From positions 6,572,001-6,636,000 of the forward strand of contig OZ020492.1 of the NCBI GenBank assembly GCA_963971405.1: 64,000 nucleotides of DNA, in the 5' to 3' direction. Positions 57,134 to 64,000 of this stretch are shown piece by piece (the stretch's first letter is position 1; every line of letters begins with the position of its first letter). Both the position numbers and the translations under genes were made by a program. The notes beneath the pieces were generated by a model. It saw only the letters and a program-made list of their open reading frames with translations. It was not told the origin of the DNA and did not search any database. This stretch comes from Psococerastis gibbosa (Eukaryota > Arthropoda > Insecta > Psocodea > Psocidae).

Positions 57134-58448
57134 TGCTTCACTATAACGGTATCATAGCTACTGTAAGCTTCTCAAACTAGAAAACTTCTAGCAGATCTGC
57201 AATTGTTTGCACAACCGTTCAGGTTTTTTTGGTAGTCTCTATCATGCAAACGCAGTGCACGCTCATTGAAGTTAAAGAAGCTGGACCACCTGATATGGAT
57301 GAGGGTGCCGTGTCCTCGCAAATCGAACGTATACAGAGCTATTCTGCAAGCCTAGGTCTCAACACTCTTTAGCTATGAGGTCCGAAATCGAACCGAGATC
57401 GGTTAGATGTTTGGGAACGCGGCAAACTCCTGGCCAAGCCATCATTGGTGGAGACACCCTCCTTCTGTAGCTCTACTGACCAATCTCCTGTCAACATTGA
57501 ATGTCAGTTTTCACTGGAAAATGAAAACTTTTCTCGCTCGTTTTATAGTAAAGAGGGGAAAGCGGATATGGCCAATAGTTAAAGAACAACAAAAGTGTAA
57601 CTAGTGTGAGTGAGTAAATAATACACGTTCGAATGTGACGTCATGACCTGAATCAGGGTGACCGACTAACGCGACTCACCAGCCTCTTTCTCTTTCATTT
57701 ACAAGTGCCGGCCTAAGGATGTACCTACAGACAGTGAATAGACGGATACCTGTTACAGGCTGGTAACCACACATAGGGTCCAGCTCTCAGGTGGCACCGC
57801 CTTAGAACACTAGGCACTCGCCCAGCGTTTCACACAACGTTCACTGGGGTTTGAAATAAAATTGCAAGCTATACACCGGTTGCATTTTTATTTGAATTGA
57901 AAACTTCCTTAGATACCCTTTTTAATTTTTTTGGCTGGAGGTAAACCGGCTTTCCTTCTTATGAAGACAGTCACCGCACTGTTCATACCATCCACCGATC
58001 ACCTGTGTATAGAGTAACGTAAAGTAACGTGTGTGTGAGTGAGTGTTGTAGTCTTAGGGAATTTTTGTAACCTTGTACTGCAAATTTCTACTGTTTTTGT
58101 TGCTGACCCCTAGTTCTCTAGAGTGGTCTCAGCTATATTAAAGTCGTTCTTTATTTAAGTAACGACTCAACACAATGACCATAAGATAGAGCAAAATTGT
58201 AAGCATAGTATTAATAAATCATTGGTCATTTAAAGGTATCTCTATGTTAAATTCTATTGACAATATTTAGAATAGAATAGAATAGAAATCCCTGTATTTC
58301 TCAACAAAAATGAACATGTGAACATGAAATAACAACCTGTGCCCCCTCAAGCCGAAGCGTGGGAGGGTGGCACATCCATTTTGGTGGGTGTACACAATAA
58401 TATCCAATGTTTTGGGGTGAAGAAAATTTAGTTGTTCGAATGTATGAG
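57134..58448. other. Intergenic stretch, no gene identified
   Basis: No exon recognised. A family G repeat (58025-58165, shared with 59540-59715: gggaatttttgtaaccttgt, actgcaaattt, ctgtttttgttgctgacccc) lies here. Confidence 0.4.
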
Positions 58449-58634
58449 CAGGGACGGATCCTTAGGAGGGGCGGTGGGGCGGTGGCCCCCCCCCCCTCCC
58501 GAGAAAAATAGCTTTATACTAGATAGAATGGACTTTTGAATGAAATGAAGAGAAATTATTACTCAAGTAAGGGAAACGTGATATTTTTCAGGCCACCCCC
58601 CCCCCCCCGAAAACTTTTTCTGAAACCGTCCCTG
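58449..58634. mobile_element. hAT-like MITE, 186 bp
   Basis: Left end cagggacggatcc, right end accgtccctg inverted, with the perfect 8-bp repeat tgtatgag at 58441-58448 and 58635-58642. C-runs lie near both ends. Confidence 0.9.
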
Positions 58635-58689
58635 TGTATGAGGGCCTGATTCCTGGTTGGGGACAAAATTAAACGGCCATAATAGCGGG

Positions 58690-59130
58690 CTGTACCACTA
58701 CTATTGAAAAGAAAGCATTGTCATACAGAAAATGAGGCAGATAAATTGTGAACGGGAAGTAGTGAATGTTGTTTCCGCAATGCGGAAGTCCTGAGGCGAA
58801 AAGATGCAGAATCCGAGTTGCTGCTGACGGTTAAGAAATTTAAACATACTTCGGCCATGTGATGAGGAACGAAAAGTATCGCTTTCTGCATGTAATAATC
58901 CAAGGGAAGATAAAAGGACACAGGGCTCCCGGCAGAAGAAGAACATCCTAGTGGAAGCACCTGAGGCAGTGGTTTGGCAAGAACGCGACTTCCCTTTTCA
59001 GAGCAACAGTCTTCAAGGTACAAATTTCCATGATGATCGCCTATCTTCGATTACAAGAAGAAAGAGGAGTGCCAGGGCTTGTGTCGCCTGCCGAGCATAG
59101 TTCTAGCCGTACATCTTCCAGGAGCCGCCA
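58690..59130 (+). pseudogene. RTE-type LINE ORF2 C-terminal remnant
   Basis: Plus-strand relative of 25778-26147 (gagttgctgctgacggttaa, gaaaa, cggccatgtgatgaggaac, aatccaagggaagataaaag, gctcccggcagaagaagaac, gaggcagtggtttggcaaga). Several frame breaks. Confidence 0.7.
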
Positions 59131-60346
59131 GTATCAGATAGACCGGTCTCTGTGAGCAGGCCAGCAAACTGTCCAAACCATCATTGGAACCGGTCTTCCT
59201 TATCGAACTGACTGTGAACTTGAACCTAATGAACAGGTCTTAGCGGGCATGGACAACCTCATTATCAGTTTTTTTTATTTTTGCAGGTACAAAAGAACTT
59301 TTTCTTTGATTTTATTTATTTTTTTGACGGCTCTACAATTAATATTCCCTGGGAAATTCGACTTAGGGGAACGGATTGTGGAATGCCTACTAATTTAAGG
59401 CTCGAAGAGGAAGAAGAAGGATTACGCTTGCGCTAGCGAATAGCGATTAAATTAAGTTAGTCAATTTTGCAATTTATTACGGACAAAAAGCCATATTTCG
59501 CTATTTAGGCTAGAATTTATTCGAGCCGCCCCATGCTTGTGTGTGTGAGTGAGTGAGTGAGTGTTTTAATCTTAGGGAATTTTTGAATTTTTGTAACCTT
59601 GTACTGCAAATTTATACTGTTTTTGTTGCTGACCCCTAGTTGAGTGTAAGATGGCCCTAACTCCGCTTGGGTGGTCTCAGCTATAATAAAGTCATTATTT
59701 ATTTATTTATTTATTTCGTATGGCATTTCATCATCCAAGAATAGCGTTGGCCGCTGTAACACCATCAGTCGACAACCCGCTGTTATTTTCTCGGTGCTGC
59801 CTTCCTTTTCACCACGTCCAACTTAGAGACTTTCTTGGCCCATCGTTTCGGACGCCCCACTAATTTTTGCCCTCATGCAGTTCTTGTGTTGATAACTTTC
59901 TGTAAAAAAAATGTTGCGCAACAACCCGTTAGGAGGACTGGTATATCTGTATTTGGTTAAGTCATGCTTTCGCCTGTTGCATTGCGTCAATGGTAAGCTT
60001 GTCCAATTTAACTTGTTGCCGGTGTAGGTTGACATCGAGAACTTATGCCAGTTTGCCAATGGCTAAAAATACGGAAACAATACAAATAATGTCTAAAAGC
60101 CACTGGGTCGTTGACATTGGACAAGGGACCTATGGACCACTTTAAGACCTTCAAAAAATTACATTACCCGTTAGGAGGGCTAAGAACTGTCAAAGGATCC
60201 TCTTTTTCGACTGCTTTATAAGGAGTTTTGCTGTCAGTAACATAACTGACAGCCGCGTTCCTTCCACATCGGTGATGGTAAGGTACGGTGGAGAACTATT
60301 ATTATTATTATTATTTTTTCCCCCTACTGCCTACCCGGTTGGCAGG
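59131..60346. other. Intergenic stretch with dispersed repeats
   Basis: Holds a family G copy with a (TTTA)n tail (59540-59715), a family F copy (59945-60150) and a short (att) tract at 60298-60315. No exon recognised. Confidence 0.4.
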
Positions 60347-60510
60347 CAAGGACGGATACAAGGGGTAGCTGCCCCCCCCCCCCCCAATTTGGTAAATATA
60401 TTGTAAATTAAGTTATTACGCTCTAATTTAGTCGATCCTACCTAAGTTTTTCCTATTTTGACCCTCAGCTACCCCCCCCCCAAAAAAAAAATGGGCTGGA
60501 TCCGTCCCTG
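60347..60510. mobile_element. hAT-like MITE, 164 bp
   Basis: Left end caaggacggatac, right end ggatccgtccctg inverted, with the perfect 8-bp repeat ttggcagg at 60339-60346 and 60511-60518. C-runs lie near both ends. Closest to the 58449-58634 element. Confidence 0.9.
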
Positions 60511-61004
60511 TTGGCAGGGTACATATATTTGAAAAAAAAACATCTAGTCTCGAACCTCAACCCTCCATTTTATACCTAGTCCAGTTTTCAACCTACCAAC
60601 TGGTCCTTTCATAGGCACCTTAGTATTATTCATGCCTTATTTGGAAAGTTCGCAAAGAGAGTAGGAACTAACAGCGCACACGTTTCCCATGCGATTTTTA
60701 TTAACAGTTAGTAGCGGCATACTTTTTGCGCACCCACCTACCCATTATTCTAGCCTCATCTACTGATTAGGCTTTGCCGATCATTGCCACACGTACGTGT
60801 GTCATAATCTACTTTCTCTGTAGTTATTTCGACTGCGATTCATATCTATATCCTTTACCAAGCTTACACTGGGCCATTGGCATAGCTTATGGAAATAAAG
60901 TGCTTCTTGTCGGAATTCTGACTTGCAGCAACATGCCAAAGTGAACAATCTAAACACTGTGCATCCTGAAATTGCTATGTTCAATGACCGTGTGCGTGAT
61001 AACG

Positions 61005-61215
61005 TCAGGACATGTAAAGTAGTGGTACAGACTTTCACCCGAAAGGTTGTTGGTTCGAATCCCACACTTGATACATTTACTGGCCATTCTTCGGGCAGCA
61101 TGTAAAGCAGGCGTTTCCTAGTTGTGTGATGTAAGAGGAACTTTATGTCCTAACTCCGCTAGGTTGGCTTAGTAATAGAAGAAAAGGAAATTCATAATTT
61201 ACTTATTTATTTATT
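61005..61215 (+). mobile_element. tRNA-like SINE, family B (best-preserved)
   Basis: gtaaagtagtggtacagact, gttggttcgaatcccacact (B box), gcagcatgtaaagcaggcgt, cctaactccgctaggttggc, ttagtaatagaa, then a (TTTA)n tail at 61201-61220. Confidence 0.75.
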
Positions 61216-61336
61216 TATTTGTAGAAATATAGTGCTTGGGCTATATGGGCTTCCGCTCATCGCCGTCATTGATGTATTGTCAGAAATGTATTTATTTTCT
61301 CTTAAATGTAGTTTTCAATTTTCTGGTCAATACACA

Positions 61337-61337
<1 letters not shown>

Positions 61338-61386
<49 letters not shown>
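61338..61386. repeat. (ATT)n microsatellite
   Basis: About 16 att units. Open frames here are low-complexity Ile or Leu runs. Confidence 0.95.
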
Positions 61387-61389
61387 GCC

Positions 61390-62140
61390 TTCTTCAGCAG
61401 CACTGTATGAGTCTTTTGTCCCAAATAAGCGCTAGCTTGGGGATGCGGGATGGTATTATTATGTATTGTATTTTTGTAATATATGCTCCTTGTCCAGGGA
61501 ATACTGGACAAGGAAAAGAAAGAAAAGAAAAAAGATTATTATTGTTGGAAATTCAGACTTGCAGTTACTTGTCAAAGTGAAAAATCTAAACAATGAGCTT
61601 CCTGGGTTTGCCATCTTGACCGCGAAGACTGCCAAAAAGCTCACAAATTGTGGAAATACTCGCAGCTCTGACAGGAGTTTGCAAGTTTGTGTTGCGATTC
61701 GCTGAGAGTGGCTATAAGGAGGATTGGTACTCGGATTACAGCTAAATAAATATAGGAATTAACAAAGCTACCTGAGTTAAGGATAGATGTAATAAGAGGG
61801 ACACAATGTGGAACCTCAGGCTAGGAAAGGAGGGGTACAATCAGTCAGGCTGCAGTAAGGACACCCAAACCTGTCCAGTTTCGACGTAGAAAAAGAAAAA
61901 CGCTTAGAGTCCAGTTGAGGCATTGCCCCTTGATGGTTCAAAAGAAAGCTTTTATTTCCTCTGAAACAAATCTGTATCCTCTAGATAAATTAAGGTGACC
62001 AGACGACCTGGTTTATCAACTGTACTGGTTTTATGTGCGGGCATGAAATGCTGGTGCCATTGAAAATTGCTTAAAAAATTAGAAATATGATAATGAAAGA
62101 AGAAACAAGTGACACGTATGTATCTAATGATGACAGGGAG
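61390..62140. other. Intergenic stretch, nothing identified
   Basis: Short frames only; no repeat family recognised apart from purine-rich tracts. Confidence 0.35.
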
Positions 62141-62142
62141 TG

Positions 62143-62347
62143 ACTAATCGACTTCGATGGCCAGGTGGTAGCGTGCTTGTACTTGTGCGAGTCTCTACAC
62201 GCCATGCGATCGGAGACGTGTCGTAACTCGACACAAGTACCTATTAGGTAACTTATTGAGGCGGCTAAAGAGGTCAATCGAATACATTCATTGAATTGTT
62301 TGTATGCGATTAACCTTTTTTTAAAAGAAGAAAAAAAAAAAAAAAAA
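62143..62347 (+). mobile_element. SINE family C, full-length sense copy
   Basis: cgacttcgatggccaggtgg, cttgtgcgagtctctacacg, catgcgatcggagacgtgtc and gtatgcgattaacctttttt, then a poly(A) tail at 62326-62347. Best reference copy for the family. Confidence 0.8.
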
Positions 62348-63108
62348 GCTTGAATGCTAAGAATTTAATAAAACTCTTTTATTAAGAGCTGTCGTTTCTT
62401 TATTCCATTATTTCTGACATTTTTTAAATTAGTATTTGTCATGCTTTCAGTAACTCACTGTCATCTTTAAGTGGAAATGTCATTCGTAGGTAAGCAAATA
62501 AATATATTTCAACAAATTGCAATAAAAAATATATAACATCTATACAAATAGCCATGAGCAAAGAAGAAGTAATGGGTATTTGAGGCTGGATTTTTATTAC
62601 TGAAATCCTTGATATTATTAGCTTATTTACACTGATTGTCTCTGTACGCACTGGTTTTCGAAAAATTTTAATATGGTCCCCTTACTCTAGATGGGCCTGG
62701 TAAATAATTAGCATTAAATGGGATGCAAATAGTAAATCCCCAAAAACACTCAAGCGAATAAGCAGTAGGTCAGTAAGTCCAAAAACCAATGGTCGTTGGG
62801 GTCGTTGGCATCAAGTAACGCTCAACCTGCCTCGTTAGCAAACCTGGTTATAAGTCGAGCAAGTACCATTTAAAATGTCAATTTTCTTATCGTCACTTGT
62901 AGTCCGTGTAGGTTGGCAAAAATTAATAAGGAAATAATGCTCGAAATATCAAAGTTGGCAGGCAAGATTTCATGGACCACTAGAAGTAGGGTTACGCAGT
63001 TGACAAGCCAAAAATAATAATAATAAAAACGGCTCGTTGGAATGAATTCTGTTTAGCCTTGAAAAATGTTATTTTGCTGATACGCAGTTAACTTTGAACG
63101 GACTTTAC

Positions 63109-63374
63109 CTGATAAGTTGAAGGACAATCAGCAACCCATTCGCAGTCAAGCGATGTAGGATATCTGACCTTATGGGATCACTATGAAAGAAAGATAGAAC
63201 GAAGAAGTAGAACCCGGGATTCTGAAAGCGTATTTCCAGCAACTGCTGCTGAGCCTCTGAGATGGAATCATTGAAGTGTAGGCAGTTCCACTGAAGATAT
63301 TGGCGAAACGTTTGGAAGTACGTTTTCAGAACGACCACGGCTACCGATTCTACTGCTTCTTCCCGTAAATCCGG
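63109..63374 (-). CDS. Exon of an unidentified conserved-looking gene
   Basis: Acceptor gctttcacag|CCG, donor ATCAG|gtaaag. 266 nt, phase 0 in and 2 out, open throughout (88 codons). Encodes PDLREEAVESVAVVVLKTYF, QTFRQYLQWNCLHFNDSISE, AQQQLLEIRFQNPGFYFFVL, FHSDPIRSDILHRLTANGLL and IVLQLIR. The composition is that of a globular, helical protein (possibly a HEAT-like or scaffold type), unlike the repeats around it. I cannot name the family. A second candidate exon lies just upstream. Confidence 0.55.
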
Positions 63375-63561
63375 CTGTGAAAGCCTTTGTAATTAAAATT
63401 GTTTTTATTTTCCACATGGGTGAATTTTGGACCTTTCAGCCCACTCTTACAACTAACCCATGAATCAGGACGGACGAAAGGGAGGTCTTTCATCCTTCAA
63501 GACATTCTTAATAAAGCTACCCCTTCCATCCAAGTCTTTTCTGGTTATCAATAGTACCTTA

Positions 63562-63667
63562 TGAACGACCGTGAATGGGCTAGTGAGTTGTACACAGAAG
63601 CCAGATTGCTCTGAGGTCGCGAGACCAGGGATTATAGACACGACCAATAGCGTGTATAGATCTTATT
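63562..63667 (-). CDS. Possible upstream exon of the same unidentified gene
   Basis: The minus strand is open: LLVVSIIPGLATSEQSGFCV, QLTSPFTVVHK, ending AAG|gtacta, phase 0, which matches the phase-0 start of the exon at 63374. The acceptor (aataag) has a poor pyrimidine tract, so the 5' limit is uncertain. Confidence 0.35.
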
Positions 63668-63942
63668 CATCAGCTATAAAGTCTATTCTAGACTTGACTT
63701 TCCCGCGGTGTTCTAAAAAAATGAAAGAGTATTAGAAGACAACTAGTGAAATGGTTGGGAGAAAGTAAAGATACGACAGGTGCCTTGAAGGCCGGTGGTT
63801 GTGAGTAACAACATTCTCATCACAGCCAATTGTCCTCAATACCAAAGAGACCGTGGCCATATAGATACCACCAATTTGCTACTTCACACTATTAGGGGTT
63901 TCCCCTCTTTGACGAGGGGGTTTTTTAAACGGCCAGTCAGCC

Positions 63943-64000
63943 ATGGCAGATTTAGTAGAAAATCTCCGAAACATGACTTCGCCAAACTGGCTTCACCGGT
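63943..64000 (+). CDS. Possible start of a gene running off the window
   Basis: The ATG at 63943 has an excellent context (cagccATGg) and the frame MADLVENLRNMTSPNWLHR is open to the window end. Only 19 codons are visible, so it may be chance. Confidence 0.25.
   Translation, partial: MADLVENLRNMTSPNWLHR

Noticed and set aside
61236-61580. Leu- or Ile-run frames
   Set aside because: Translation of the (ATT)n microsatellite.

Overview
The window looks like arthropod nuclear DNA, most likely from a hemimetabolous insect. It is AT-rich, gene-poor and full of introns, with LINE, SINE and hAT-type debris throughout. No prokaryotic, viral or organellar feature was seen. The species cannot be named from the sequence alone; a hemipteran is plausible but unproven.

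Two host genes can be reconstructed exon by exon, both on the minus strand. (1) 18407-11618: a five-exon gene for a 219-residue secreted, cysteine-rich precursor of the ITG-like/prohormone-3 family. (2) 47777-33413: an eight-exon gene for a 1099-residue filzig-type trypsin-like serine protease, with a hydrophobic N-terminus, a six-cysteine CLIP-like module, a long Thr/Pro-rich stalk and a complete catalytic domain. In both cases the exon lengths add up to whole codons and every splice phase agrees, which is strong internal support. One well-formed exon (63374-63109), and perhaps a second upstream, of an unidentified minus-strand gene lie near the right edge.

Layout. 0-1.7 kb: nothing identified. 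1.7-4.6 kb: a nearly complete minus-strand non-LTR retrotransposon. 4.8-8.2 kb: a SINE, then an arthropod DDE-like gene on the plus strand, broken by a hAT-like MITE, a stop, a frameshift and a SINE. 8.2-11.6 kb: nothing recognised. 11.6-18.4 kb: the ITG-like gene, whose introns hold a 0.79-kb palindrome, LINE 3' ends and SINEs. 18.4-28.0 kb: intergenic repeats, including a 352-bp tandem duplication with a MITE in one copy. 28.0-30.4 kb: a 2.4-kb element with an 8-bp target-site duplication that carries a coiled-coil plus SGNH-like reading frame instead of a transposase. 30.6-31.9 kb: a 5'-truncated RNase H LINE with a 12-bp target-site duplication. 33.4-47.8 kb: filzig, with MITEs, SINEs and a 205-bp tandem repeat in its introns. 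48-63 kb: repeats. 63-64 kb: edge of an unidentified gene.

The most distinctive feature is a set of short non-autonomous elements (164-717 bp), each bounded by CA(G/A)-type inverted termini, each rich in C or G homopolymers and each flanked by an 8-bp direct repeat. One sits in a coding exon, one touches the splice donor of a filzig exon, and a larger possible relative carries a captured gene. The two host genes act independently: one makes a secreted neuropeptide-type precursor, the other a cell-surface or secreted protease.
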